From Rhizobium pisi (GTDB lineage Bacteria; Pseudomonadota; Alphaproteobacteria; Rhizobiales; Rhizobiaceae): DNA of 64,000 nt. Positions 8,831 to 17,624 of this stretch are shown here, piece by piece. The number at the start of each line of letters is the position of its first letter. Position 1 is the first letter of the stretch. The stretch covers positions 84,848 through 148,847 of the forward strand of contig NZ_RJJT01000016.1 in the NCBI RefSeq assembly GCF_003938655.1, written 5' to 3'. The position numbers and the translations under genes are program-made. The notes under the pieces are model-generated. The model did not search any database and was not told where the DNA came from. It saw only the letters and a program-made list of their open reading frames with translations.

Positions 8831-10528
8831 ATGACCAGCAGACTCGAACGTCTCATCGACCAGGGTGTGGGCCGTGTGCCTGCCGACATCGTGTTGAAGG
8901 GCGGCAGCTTCTTCGATCTCGTCACCGGTGAACTCGTCCGCTCCGACATTGCCATCGGCGCCGACCGCATCGTCGGCACGTCAGGCAATTACGAGGGTGA
9001 GACCGAAATCGATATCTCGGGCAGAACAGTCGTTCCCGGCTTCATTGACACGCATCTGCACATCGAATCCTCGCTGGTGACGCCACACGAATTCGACCGC
9101 TGCGTCCTGCCCTACGGCGTCACGACCGCGATCTGCGATCCGCATGAGATCGCCAATGTGCTTGGCAAGGAAGGTATCGAGTTCTTCCTCGCTTCGGCGC
9201 TGGAAACAATCATGGACATCCGCGTCCAGCTCTCCTCCTGCGTACCCGCCACACATCTCGAAACCTCCGGCGCCGACCTGCCGATCGAAAGCCTCCTGCC
9301 CTACCGCGACCATTCCAAGGTCATCGGCCTTGCCGAGTTCATGAATTTTCCCGGGGTGATCCACAAGGATCCCGTCTGCATGGCAAAGCTCGACGCCTTT
9401 CAGGGCGGCCATATAGACGGCCACGCCCCGCTTCTTTCCGGCAACGACCTCAACGGCTACCTCGCAGCCGGCATCCACACCGAGCACGAATGCACGAGCG
9501 CTGCGGAAGCGCTGGAAAAGATCCGCAAGGGCATGCACATCCTCGTGCGCGAAGGCTCGGTCTCCAAGGATCTCGCCGCTTTGATCCCCATCATCACCGA
9601 GCGGCTTTCACCCTACCTCGCGCTCTGCACCGACGACCGCAATCCGCTCGATATCGCCGAACAGGGCCATCTCGATCACATGATCCGCACCGCGATCGCA
9701 GCCGGTGTCGAGCCCCTGGCGATTTATCGCGCCGCCTCGATCTCTGCCGCCCGCGCCTTCGGCCTCAGGGACCGCGGCCTGGTGGCGCCGGGCTGGCGGG
9801 CCGATCTGGTCGTTCTCGACAGCCTGGAAAACTGCCGTGCCGAGATGGTCTTCTCGGCCGGCCGCCGCGTCACCGACGCACTCTTTTCGACACGCAGGCC
9901 GGTCGCCCCGATCGGTCTCGACAGCGTCAAGGCCCGGCCCGTCAACGCCGCCCATTTCGGCGTGCCGGTCGCCGAGGGTGAAACGCCGGTTATCGGCGTC
10001 ATGCCGGGCAAGATCATCACGGAGCATCGCCGCTACCGCCTGCCCGTCAAGGGCAACGAGACGACGGTCGATCTCGACAACGATATCATCAAGGTCGCCG
10101 TCATCGAGCGCCACGGCAAGAACGGCAACCACGCCAACGGCTTCGTCCAGGGCTTCGGCTTGAAGAAGGGGGCCATCGCCTCCACCGTCGGCCATGACAG
10201 CCACAATATCTGCATCGTCGGCGTCAATGAGGACGATATGGCATGCGCCGCAAACCGCCTCGGCGAGATCAAGGGCGGCTTCGTCGTCGTCGAGGATGGC
10301 AAGGTGACCGGCGAAATCGCCCTGCCCATCGCCGGCCTGATGAGCCTCGAGCCCTACGAGACCGTCCGCGATACGCTGCACCATCTGCGCAAGGCCGCCT
10401 TCGCGCTCGGCGCCACGCTGGAAGAACCCTTTCTCCAGCTCGCCTTCCTGCCGCTGCCCGTCATCCCACATCTGAAGATTTCGGACATGGGAATGGTTGA
10501 TGTGGACAAGTTCGCGCTGATTAGGTGA
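8831..10528 (+). CDS. ade: Adenine deaminase
   Basis: Amidohydrolase-superfamily enzyme of 565 residues that converts adenine to hypoxanthine and ammonia in purine salvage and breakdown. The metal-binding HxH is in PGFIDTHLHIESS; other family blocks are CDPHEIANV, DGHAPLLSG and CTDDRNP. The C-terminal domain contains the KGAIASTVGHDSHNI stretch typical of the Ade/YicP family. I place the start at ATG 8831 (MTSRLERLID); a GTG at 8819 in the same frame is an alternative. Its product hypoxanthine is a substrate of the xanthine dehydrogenase encoded at 39-43 kb. Confidence 0.9.
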   Translation: MTSRLERLIDQGVGRVPADIVLKGGSFFDLVTGELVRSDIAIGADRIVGTSGNYEGETEIDISGRTVVPGFIDTHLHIESSLVTPHEFDRCVLPYGVTTAICDPHEIANVLGKEGIEFFLASALETIMDIRVQLSSCVPATHLETSGADLPIESLLPYRDHSKVIGLAEFMNFPGVIHKDPVCMAKLDAFQGGHIDGHAPLLSGNDLNGYLAAGIHTEHECTSAAEALEKIRKGMHILVREGSVSKDLAALIPIITERLSPYLALCTDDRNPLDIAEQGHLDHMIRTAIAAGVEPLAIYRAASISAARAFGLRDRGLVAPGWRADLVVLDSLENCRAEMVFSAGRRVTDALFSTRRPVAPIGLDSVKARPVNAAHFGVPVAEGETPVIGVMPGKIITEHRRYRLPVKGNETTVDLDNDIIKVAVIERHGKNGNHANGFVQGFGLKKGAIASTVGHDSHNICIVGVNEDDMACAANRLGEIKGGFVVVEDGKVTGEIALPIAGLMSLEPYETVRDTLHHLRKAAFALGATLEEPFLQLAFLPLPVIPHLKISDMGMVDVDKFALIR

Positions 10529-10561
10529 TGCGTTGTTCGGCCGGATTGGCGGCGGACGCTC

Positions 10562-10852
10562 TCAGACCGCGTGATGTCTGGTCGTGAGTTCAAGCCCGAT
10601 GGCCTTCATCACGGCCAGCGTGGTTTCGAGGGTAGGATTTCCGTTTTCGCTGAGGGCCTTATAAAGATGCTCCCGCGCAAGACCGGTTTCCCTGGCGATC
10701 TTGCTCATGCCCTTGGCGCGCGCGACAACACCAAGAGCGGACGCGATGAATTTCGCGTCTCCGGTCTGTAGTGCCTCGGTGATAAAGGTCTCGATGGCCT
10801 CGTCGGAATCGAGCATCTCGGCGGGATCGAAGTCGAAAATTTCTTCAGCCAT
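10562..10852 (-). CDS. Antitoxin of a type II addiction module (HigA-like, helix-turn-helix)
   Basis: A 96-residue protein with a helix-turn-helix at about residues 38-85 (MSKIARETGLAREHLYKAL) and the NPTLETTLAVMKAIG stretch typical of 'addiction module antidote' proteins. It would bind and neutralise the toxin encoded immediately upstream and probably repress the operon. The preferred ATG (10852) overlaps the toxin stop region by 8 bases, so the two are translationally coupled. The frame could begin earlier, but that extension lies wholly within the toxin gene. Confidence 0.85.
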   Translation of the reverse strand: MAEEIFDFDPAEMLDSDEAIETFITEALQTGDAKFIASALGVVARAKGMSKIARETGLAREHLYKALSENGNPTLETTLAVMKAIGLELTTRHHAV

Positions 10853-11150
10853 TATCGTCGCTCCATTCCGCGGCAATTCTTTTTGCCGTTCGTATATCGG
10901 TTTCCTGCGTGCTCTTATCACCGCCGCAGAGAAGCACGATGATGGTTTCTCCCCGCTTCCGGTAATAGATCCGATAGCCGGGTCCGTAATGAATGCTCAG
11001 TTCGCTCACTCCCTCGCCGACTGGTGCGGCGTCGCCGGCATGTCCGGTCACAAGACGCTGCAGACGCAAGGCGATCATCGCCTTGGCCTTTCCATCCTTC
11101 AGCCTTTTGTGCCACTTTCGAAACGTGGCCGTCTGCTTCAATATGAACAC
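10845..11150 (-). CDS. RelE/ParE-superfamily toxin of an addiction module
   Basis: A 101-residue protein with the RelE/ParE fold of the 'addiction module killer protein' (HigB-like) family: TFRKWHKRLKD at the start, then GVSELSIHYGPGYRIYYRKRG and the VLLCGGDKSTQ core strand. Proteins of this kind usually cleave mRNA on the ribosome or inhibit gyrase; the target cannot be told here. The toxin gene comes first and overlaps the antitoxin gene by 8 bases. Both genes look intact. About 70 bases of AT-rich sequence separate its start from the alpha-glucosidase end. Confidence 0.85.
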   Translation of the reverse strand: MFILKQTATFRKWHKRLKDGKAKAMIALRLQRLVTGHAGDAAPVGEGVSELSIHYGPGYRIYYRKRGETIIVLLCGGDKSTQETDIRTAKRIAAEWSDDNG

Positions 11151-11222
11151 GTCAATTGTAAGTTAAAAAATACATTCTGTCAAAATCCGCCGTTTCCACG
11201 GCCGGAACGAGCAGCCCAAATA

Positions 11223-12869
11223 TCAAACCCGCGCGCAAAACCCATCCAGCGCCGCAAGCTTCACCGATCCCGGGCCTGCCACTGCGTCGAAGCCCGGCAT
11301 ATCAAGCGGCTCCCCGAGCACTATGCCGGCAGGCAGGCGGAATTCTGCCGGTTTGCGCGTCAGGTTGAAAACGAAAAGCAGCTTTTCGCCGGCCTTTTCG
11401 CGGATGAAGGCGAGCAGGTCCTGGTTGGTGTCGATGAAGCTCATGTCGCCGTCGATCAGTGCCGGATGGCTCTTCCGGAAGGCGAGCGTCTGGCGATAGT
11501 GGTGCAGTACCGAGCTGTCGCTCCCCTCCTGCGTATCCACGGAAAGTGCCGCCTGCTCGTAGGGCACCGGCAGCCAGCTCTTCTCGGCCGAGGTGAAGCC
11601 GGCATGCGCCTTGCCGGCCTCCCAGGGCATCGGCGTGCGGCATCCGTCGCGACCCTTGAAGGCCGGCCAGAAGCGGATGCCGTAGGGGTCGCGCAGATCC
11701 TCGAAGGCGAGCTCCGCCTCCGGCAGGCCGAGTTCCTCGCCCTGATAGAGGCAGATCGAGCCGCGCAGCGCCGCGAGCACTGAGATCGCCAGTTTTGCGA
11801 TGACGGGGCGCTCTTCTTCCGTCAGCGCGAACCGGCTGACATGGCGCATGACGTCGTGATTGGAGAAAGCCCAGCAGACCCAGCCGTCGGTCACGGCTTT
11901 CTGGAAAGCATCGACGCAGCCGCGGATATGTTCGGCGGTAAACTCCGGCCCCAGCAAATCGAACGTGTAGCACATGTGCAGCTTGTCGTCGCCGCTCGTA
12001 TAAGCGGCCACCGTCTTCAGCGAGCGCGCCCCGTCGCCGACTTCGCCGACGGTCGTGCGGTCCTCGTATTGGTCGAGCAGTGCCCGGAATCGCTTGAGGA
12101 AGCCGATATTTTCCGGCTGCGTCTTGTCGTAGAGGTGGTTCTGCATGCCGTAGGGGTTGGTGTCGGGCGCATCGAGGCCTCCGTCGCTGGTATCGGGCTC
12201 GTGCGGCGGATTGCTTCTGAGCTGCTTGTCGCAGAAATAATAGTTGACCGTATCCAGCCGGAAGCCGTCGACGCCGCGGTCGAGCCAGAACTTCACCGTC
12301 TCGAGCACCGCATCCTGCACTTCCCCGCTATGGAAATTGAGATCCGGCTGCGAGGTCAGGAAATTGTGCTGGTAATATTGGCGGCGTACGCCGTCCCATT
12401 CCCAGCCGGGACCGCCGAAGATCGACAGCCAGTTGTTCGGCGCTGTACCATCCGGCTTCGGGTCGGCCCAGACATACCAGTCCGCTTTTGGATTGGTCCG
12501 GCTCGACCGGCTCTCGACGAACCAGGGATGGCGATCGGAGGTATGCGAGATCACCTGGTCGATGACGACCTTGATGCCGAGCCTGTGCGCTTCCGCCATC
12601 ATCTCGTCGAAATCGGCAAGCGTCCCGAAGATCGGATCGACGTCGCAGTAATCGGAAACGTCGTAGCCCATATCGGCCATCGGCGATTTGAAGAAAGGGG
12701 AAAGCCAGATCGCATCGACGCCGAGGCTGGCGATATAAGGCAGCCGGCGGGTAATCCCCTTGAGGTCGCCGAGCCCATCGCTGTTGGTGTCCTGAAACGA
12801 GCGCGGATAGACCTGATAGATCACCGCGCCGCGCCACCAGTCCGCATTCCCGCCTGCCTGCAATGTCAT
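11223..12869 (-). CDS. GH13 alpha-glucosidase
   Basis: Glycoside hydrolase family 13 enzyme of 548 residues, probably cytoplasmic because no signal peptide is visible. The catalytic nucleophile is the aspartate of DGFRLDTVN (about residue 206), the acid/base is in TTVGEVGD (about residue 273), and FSNHD (about residue 337) holds the transition-state aspartate. The opening WWRGAVIYQVYPRSFQDTN is typical of oligo-1,6-glucosidase/alpha-glucosidase enzymes such as rhizobial AglA. It would hydrolyse sucrose, maltose or related alpha-glucosides. The start at ATG 12869 is preferred over an upstream TTG in frame. The usual aglEFG transporter genes are not adjacent. Confidence 0.87.
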   Translation of the reverse strand: MTLQAGGNADWWRGAVIYQVYPRSFQDTNSDGLGDLKGITRRLPYIASLGVDAIWLSPFFKSPMADMGYDVSDYCDVDPIFGTLADFDEMMAEAHRLGIKVVIDQVISHTSDRHPWFVESRSSRTNPKADWYVWADPKPDGTAPNNWLSIFGGPGWEWDGVRRQYYQHNFLTSQPDLNFHSGEVQDAVLETVKFWLDRGVDGFRLDTVNYYFCDKQLRSNPPHEPDTSDGGLDAPDTNPYGMQNHLYDKTQPENIGFLKRFRALLDQYEDRTTVGEVGDGARSLKTVAAYTSGDDKLHMCYTFDLLGPEFTAEHIRGCVDAFQKAVTDGWVCWAFSNHDVMRHVSRFALTEEERPVIAKLAISVLAALRGSICLYQGEELGLPEAELAFEDLRDPYGIRFWPAFKGRDGCRTPMPWEAGKAHAGFTSAEKSWLPVPYEQAALSVDTQEGSDSSVLHHYRQTLAFRKSHPALIDGDMSFIDTNQDLLAFIREKAGEKLLFVFNLTRKPAEFRLPAGIVLGEPLDMPGFDAVAGPGSVKLAALDGFCARV

Positions 12870-13016
12870 CGGCTGCGTCTCCTGTCTTGTTCGCGCCCGC
12901 CACACTAAAGCGGACGCAACAAAAGACAACCGGGCGAAGCCGTTATGAACGGTCCCGACGTGGTCGCAACGCGTCGTCGCGAACCGGCAAGGGGGCGGCG
13001 TTTATAGGCTTGTCCA

Positions 13017-13048
13017 CAACCCAAATCCATCCTCCGGATTTGGGGTTG
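13017..13048. other. Strong hairpin in the oppA leader region
   Basis: CAACCCAAATCC (13017-13028) pairs with 13036-13048 with a single bulged base. No T-run follows, so it may be a leader structure of the opp operon or the end of a repeat, rather than a terminator. It lies about 105 bases before oppA. Confidence 0.45.
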
Positions 13049-13154
13049 CAACGCAAAGCCTTTGCGATAAGGTGCGCACTGACCTGCACGTAAGAGGTCA
13101 AACCCGGGAACAAATGTCTAATAAAGGCGCAAAGCCTAGAAAGGTGGACCCACC

Positions 13155-14735
13155 ATGAACCAATTCACGAAAAAATTTCTCGCCTCCGCAATGCTTGGCA
13201 CATTGCTGGCATTTTCGGCGCATGCGGCCACGCTCAATATTCACAATGGTGGCGACCCGCAGTCGCTCGATCCGCAGAAACTTTCCGGCGACTGGGAAAA
13301 CCGTATCGCCGGCGACATTTTCGAAGGCCTCGTCACCGAGGACGCCAAGGATAATCCGATCCCCGGCCAGGCCGAAAGCTGGACCATTTCGCCTGATGGC
13401 AAGGTCTACACCTTCAAGCTTCGTGACGGCATCAAGTGGTCCGATGGCCAGCCGGTAACGGCAGGAGACTTCGTCTTCGCCTTCCAGCGCCTCGTCGACC
13501 CGAAGAACGCCGCCGACTATGCCTATCTGCAGTTCACCATCAAGAACGCCGAAAAGATCAACAAGGGTGAGATCACCGATTTCAGCCAGCTCGGCGTCAA
13601 GGCGATCGACGACAAGACGCTCGAAATCACCCTGGAAAACCCGACGCCTTACTTCATTAACGCCCTGATGCATTACACGGCCTATCCGTTGCCGAAGCAT
13701 GTCGTCGAGGCGAAGGGCCAGGATTGGGTCAAGATCGGCAATATCGTCACCAACGGCCCTTACAAGCCGGTCGAATGGGTTCCGGGCTCGCACGTCACAA
13801 CAGTCAAGAACGACCAGTGGTACGGCAACAAGGACCTGAAGATCGACGGCGCCAAGTTCTTCGTGCTCGAGGACCAGGAAGCCGCGCTGAAGCGTTACCG
13901 CGCCGGCGAATTCGACATTCTCACTGACTTCCCGACCGACCAGTACGAGTGGATGAAGAAGAACCTGCCGGGCCAGGCGCATGTCGCCCCCTTCTCCGGC
14001 CTCTACTACTACGTCGTCAATTCGCAGAAGCCGCCCTTCAGCGACAAGCGCGTCCGCCAGGCTCTCTCCATGGCGATCAACCGCGAAGTCATCGGTCCGC
14101 AGATCCTCGGCACCGGCGAATTGCCGGCTTACTCCTGGGTTCCGCCGGGCACGGCAAACTACGGCGAACCGGCCTATGTTTCCTGGAAGGATCTTCCTTA
14201 TAAGGACAAGGTCGAAGAAGCCAAGAAGCTGCTGAAAGAAGCCGGCTTCGGCCCGGACAAGCCGCTCCACGCCGTCCTCAGCTACAACACCAACGACAAC
14301 CACAAGCGCATCGCCGTCGCCATCGCCTCCATGTGGAAGCCGCTCGGCGTCGATGTCGAACTCGTCAATGCTGAAACCAAGGTGCATTACGACCAGATGC
14401 AGCGTGGCCAGGTCGAGATCGGCCGCGCCGGCTGGCTCGCCGACTACAACGATCCTGATAACTTCCTGAACCTCCTGGTGACGGGCGTGCAGATGAATTA
14501 CGGCCGCTGGTCCAATCCTGATTACGACAAGATGATCAAGGACGGCAACGCCGAGACCGATCTGAAGAAGCGCGCCGAAATCTTCAAGAAGGCCGAGCAA
14601 CTGGCGCTCGATGAATCCGCCGCCCTGCCGATCTACTATTATGTCTCCAAGAATGTCGTTTCGCCGAAGATCGAAGGCTTCGTCGACAACATTCAGGACA
14701 TCCACCGCACCCGCTGGCTGTCGATGAAAGAGTAA
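13155..14735 (+). CDS. oppA: Oligopeptide ABC transporter, periplasmic binding protein
   Basis: Family 5 extracellular solute-binding protein of 526 residues. A Sec signal peptide occupies residues 1-24 (ending FSAHA), followed by the LNIHNGGDPQSLDPQKLSG opening characteristic of OppA/MppA. The family signature is around DGKVYTFKLRDGIKWSDGQPV. It would capture peptides in the periplasm for the OppBC channel. It is the first gene of a five-gene operon (oppABCDF), with a good Shine-Dalgarno (AAGGTGG) before the ATG. Specificity for peptides rather than other family 5 ligands is inferred from the GADxxDPxxFL-like region (DYNDPDNFLNLL). Confidence 0.87.
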   Translation: MNQFTKKFLASAMLGTLLAFSAHAATLNIHNGGDPQSLDPQKLSGDWENRIAGDIFEGLVTEDAKDNPIPGQAESWTISPDGKVYTFKLRDGIKWSDGQPVTAGDFVFAFQRLVDPKNAADYAYLQFTIKNAEKINKGEITDFSQLGVKAIDDKTLEITLENPTPYFINALMHYTAYPLPKHVVEAKGQDWVKIGNIVTNGPYKPVEWVPGSHVTTVKNDQWYGNKDLKIDGAKFFVLEDQEAALKRYRAGEFDILTDFPTDQYEWMKKNLPGQAHVAPFSGLYYYVVNSQKPPFSDKRVRQALSMAINREVIGPQILGTGELPAYSWVPPGTANYGEPAYVSWKDLPYKDKVEEAKKLLKEAGFGPDKPLHAVLSYNTNDNHKRIAVAIASMWKPLGVDVELVNAETKVHYDQMQRGQVEIGRAGWLADYNDPDNFLNLLVTGVQMNYGRWSNPDYDKMIKDGNAETDLKKRAEIFKKAEQLALDESAALPIYYYVSKNVVSPKIEGFVDNIQDIHRTRWLSMKE

Positions 14736-14783
14736 GGGAAAACGGTCCTTTCCGCACACCGCGGAAAGGACCGGCCCACGACC

Positions 14784-15707
14784 ATGATCAAATACGCCCT
14801 CCGTCGCCTCCTGTCGACGATCCCCGTCATGTGGATCGCCGTAACAGCCTCGTTTTTTGTTTTGCGCCTTGCCCCCGGCGGCCCTTTCGATGGCGAAAGG
14901 CCATTGCCGCCGGTGATCCTCAAGAACCTTGCGATCCACTACAATCTGGATAAGCCGCTCATCCAGCAGTACCTGATCTACGTCGGAGACCTGCTCAGGG
15001 GCGATCTCGGCCCCTCCTTCGCCAGCGAGGATTTCACCGTCGCCCAGCAGATCATGATCGGTCTGCCCTACACCTTCACCATCGGTACGGCTGCCTTCCT
15101 GATTGCCATCATTGTCGGCGTCGCCGTCGGCTGTCTTGGAGCGCTCTATCAGAACAAGGCACCGGATTATATTCTGGGTGCGCTCATCCTGATCGGCGTC
15201 GTGCTGCCGAACTTCCTGATAGCGCCCATCCTGCAGCTCGTCTTCGGCATCCATCTCGCGTGGTTTCCGGTTGGCGGCTGGGGCGACGGCTCGATCAAAT
15301 ACCTCATCCTGCCGATCGTCGTGCTTGCCTTGCCGCATGCCGGGCGTATCTCGCGCATCACGCGCGGCTCGATGATCGAGGTGATGAACCAGAACTTCAT
15401 CCGCACCGCCAAGGCCAAGGGCATCGGCCCGCGGTTGACTGTGATGCGCCACGCGCTGAAGCCTGCGCTGATGCCTGTCGTCTCCTATCTCGGACCCGCG
15501 GCAAGCTACCTTCTCACCGGCTCGCTGGTTGTCGAGAGCATCTTCGGATTGCCCGGCATCGGCCGCTATTTCGTCAACGCGGCGCTGAACCGCGATTACG
15601 GCATGGTTCTCGGCACGGTCATCTTCTACATGGTGCTGATCGTGTTCCTGAACCTTCTCGTCGACATCGCCTATGCGTGGCTCGATCCGAAAGTGAGAAA
15701 CCGATGA
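14784..15707 (+). CDS. oppB: Oligopeptide ABC transporter permease OppB
   Basis: Inner-membrane permease, 307 residues, six predicted membrane segments. The N-terminal MIKYALRRLLSTIPVMWIAVTASFF is typical of OppB, and the cytoplasmic EAA loop reads RTAKAKGIGPRLTVMRHALKPAL. It pairs with OppC to form the channel. It starts 48 bases after oppA and its end overlaps the oppC start by four bases (ATGA). Confidence 0.9.
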   Translation: MIKYALRRLLSTIPVMWIAVTASFFVLRLAPGGPFDGERPLPPVILKNLAIHYNLDKPLIQQYLIYVGDLLRGDLGPSFASEDFTVAQQIMIGLPYTFTIGTAAFLIAIIVGVAVGCLGALYQNKAPDYILGALILIGVVLPNFLIAPILQLVFGIHLAWFPVGGWGDGSIKYLILPIVVLALPHAGRISRITRGSMIEVMNQNFIRTAKAKGIGPRLTVMRHALKPALMPVVSYLGPAASYLLTGSLVVESIFGLPGIGRYFVNAALNRDYGMVLGTVIFYMVLIVFLNLLVDIAYAWLDPKVRNR

Positions 15708-16621
15708 TCCTCAACCCCGCAAAACGCGAACTGCTTGCCCAGGAACTGCTGGCGGCGGAAGGCCTTGCGCCCGAAAGCCGGTCGCTGACCAAGGATGCGC
15801 TGCGCCGCCTCGGGCGCAACAAGGCAGCTGTCCTGTCGATTATCGTCCTGGCGCTGCTGATCCTCGTGGCCTTCCTCGGTCCCTGGTTCATTCCCTTCAA
15901 CTACGAGGATCCGGATTGGGCGGCCTTCCGCATCCCGCCCTCGATCGAAACCGGCCACTATTTCGGCACCGACCCGAATGGCCGCGACCTTCTCGCCCGC
16001 GTCCTTTACGGCACCCGCGTCTCGCTTGCCGTGGCACTGACGGCAACTGTCGTCTCCGTCTTCATCGGCGTGCTCTACGGCGCAGTATCGGGATATATCG
16101 GCGGCAGGCTGGATGCGATCATGATGCGCTTCGTCGATATCATGTATGCGCTTCCCTATATCCTCTTCGTCATCCTGTTGATGGTGATTTTCGGCCGCAA
16201 CGTCTATCTGCTCTTTGCCGCAATCGGCGCACTGGAATGGCTGACCATGGCCCGCATCGTGCGCGGCCAGACGCTATCGATCAAACACCGCGAATTCATC
16301 GAGGCGGCCCGCGCATCCGGGCAGCGGCCGTTCAAGATCATCATCAAGCATATCATTCCGAACCTCGTCGGCCCGGTGGTGATCTTCGCCGCACTGACCG
16401 TTCCCGAGATCATCGCCACGGAAAGCTTCCTGTCCTATCTCGGCTTCGGCGTGCAGGAACCGCTGACCTCGCTTGGCACGCTGATCGCCGAAGGAACCGA
16501 CGCCATGGAAAGCATGCCATGGCTGCTGATCTTCCCGGCCAGCTTCCTTGTGGCGCTGCTGCTCAGCCTGCTCTTCATCGGCGACGGCCTGCGCGACGCG
16601 TTCGACCCGAAGGATCGATAG
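15704..16621 (+). CDS. oppC: Oligopeptide ABC transporter permease OppC
   Basis: Second inner-membrane permease of the peptide transporter, 305 residues. It has the N-terminal SLTKDALRRLGRNKAAVLSI segment that precedes the first membrane helix in OppC proteins, the HYFGTDPNGRDLLARVLYGTR block, and the EAA loop EAARASGQRPFKIIIKHIIPN. The start codon lies in the oppB stop (ATGA overlap), which fixes the start and implies coupled translation. Confidence 0.9.
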   Translation: MILNPAKRELLAQELLAAEGLAPESRSLTKDALRRLGRNKAAVLSIIVLALLILVAFLGPWFIPFNYEDPDWAAFRIPPSIETGHYFGTDPNGRDLLARVLYGTRVSLAVALTATVVSVFIGVLYGAVSGYIGGRLDAIMMRFVDIMYALPYILFVILLMVIFGRNVYLLFAAIGALEWLTMARIVRGQTLSIKHREFIEAARASGQRPFKIIIKHIIPNLVGPVVIFAALTVPEIIATESFLSYLGFGVQEPLTSLGTLIAEGTDAMESMPWLLIFPASFLVALLLSLLFIGDGLRDAFDPKDR

Positions 16622-16622
16622 A

Positions 16623-17624
16623 ATGCTCCAAGAAAAAGACATCCTCCTCGAACTCAAGGACTACTCGATCACCTTCGCGACGCCCGACGGCGAGGTGAAG
16701 GCGGTCTCCGGCATGAACCTTACCGTCCGGCGCGGCGAGCGCATCGCCATCGTCGGCGAATCCGGTTCCGGCAAGAGCCAGACCTTCCTCGGCATCATGG
16801 GCCTGCTCGCCAAGAACGGCAAAACGACGGGACAGGCGCTGCTCGAAGGCAAGGACGTGCTGGCGCTGAAGCCGCGCGAACTCGACCAGATCCGCGGCAA
16901 GGATATGGCCATGGTCTTCCAGGACCCGATGACCGCCCTCAATCCGTCGCTAAAGATCTCCCGGCAGCTGACGGAACAGCTCGAGGTCCACGGTGGCCTG
17001 ACGGCACGCGCCGCATCCACTGCTGCCCTCGACATGCTGAAACGCGTCGGCATCCCCGACCCGACGCGGCGCTTCAACCTCTATCCGCACGAGCTCTCCG
17101 GCGGCATGCGCCAGCGCATCGTTATCGCCATGGCGCTGCTCACCAAGCCGAAGCTCCTGATCGCCGACGAGCCGACGACGGCGCTCGACGTCACCATCCA
17201 GGCGCAGATCCTTGATCTCTTCAACGATCTGACGGCGGAAATGAATACGGCCCTTATCATGATCACCCACGATCTCGGGGTCATCGCCGGCCTCGCTGAC
17301 CGTGTCGCCGTCATGTATGCCGGCCGCATCGTCGAGGAGGCGCCCGTCGACGAGCTCTTCGACAACCCGGCCCATCCCTATACCGCAGCGCTGCACGCCT
17401 CGATCCCGCGCCCTGACCAGGATGTCGATGACCTCGTCGTCATCCCCGGCCGTCCGCCGAACCTGCAGCACCTGCCGAAGGGCTGCAATTTCTCGCCGCG
17501 CTGTTCGCAGGTCCAGGACGATTGCATCGACCGCCCGCCCGCCCTCGAAACGCTGGCGCCGCGCCACTGCGCAGCCTGCTACCATCCGTTCCCCCGTCGT
17601 GAGGAGTTGTTGAACCATGGCTGA
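16623..17624 (+). CDS. oppD: Oligopeptide ABC transporter ATPase OppD
   Basis: ATP-binding subunit, 333 residues. Walker A is GESGSGKS (about residues 45-52), the signature LSGGMRQR, and Walker B LLIADEPTTALD. The C-terminal extension has the peptide-transporter ATPase cysteines (GCNFSPRCSQVQDDC), which in this family bind an iron-sulfur cluster or stabilise the C-terminal domain. Together with OppF it would form the ATPase heterodimer. The start is one base after the oppC stop, and its end overlaps oppF by 8 bases. Confidence 0.9.
   Translation: MLQEKDILLELKDYSITFATPDGEVKAVSGMNLTVRRGERIAIVGESGSGKSQTFLGIMGLLAKNGKTTGQALLEGKDVLALKPRELDQIRGKDMAMVFQDPMTALNPSLKISRQLTEQLEVHGGLTARAASTAALDMLKRVGIPDPTRRFNLYPHELSGGMRQRIVIAMALLTKPKLLIADEPTTALDVTIQAQILDLFNDLTAEMNTALIMITHDLGVIAGLADRVAVMYAGRIVEEAPVDELFDNPAHPYTAALHASIPRPDQDVDDLVVIPGRPPNLQHLPKGCNFSPRCSQVQDDCIDRPPALETLAPRHCAACYHPFPRREELLNHG

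Noticed and set aside
13098..15452. 784-codon open frame opposite oppA/oppB
   Set aside because: It runs across two genes and their gap on the other strand, with no domain; a shadow of strongly biased codon use.
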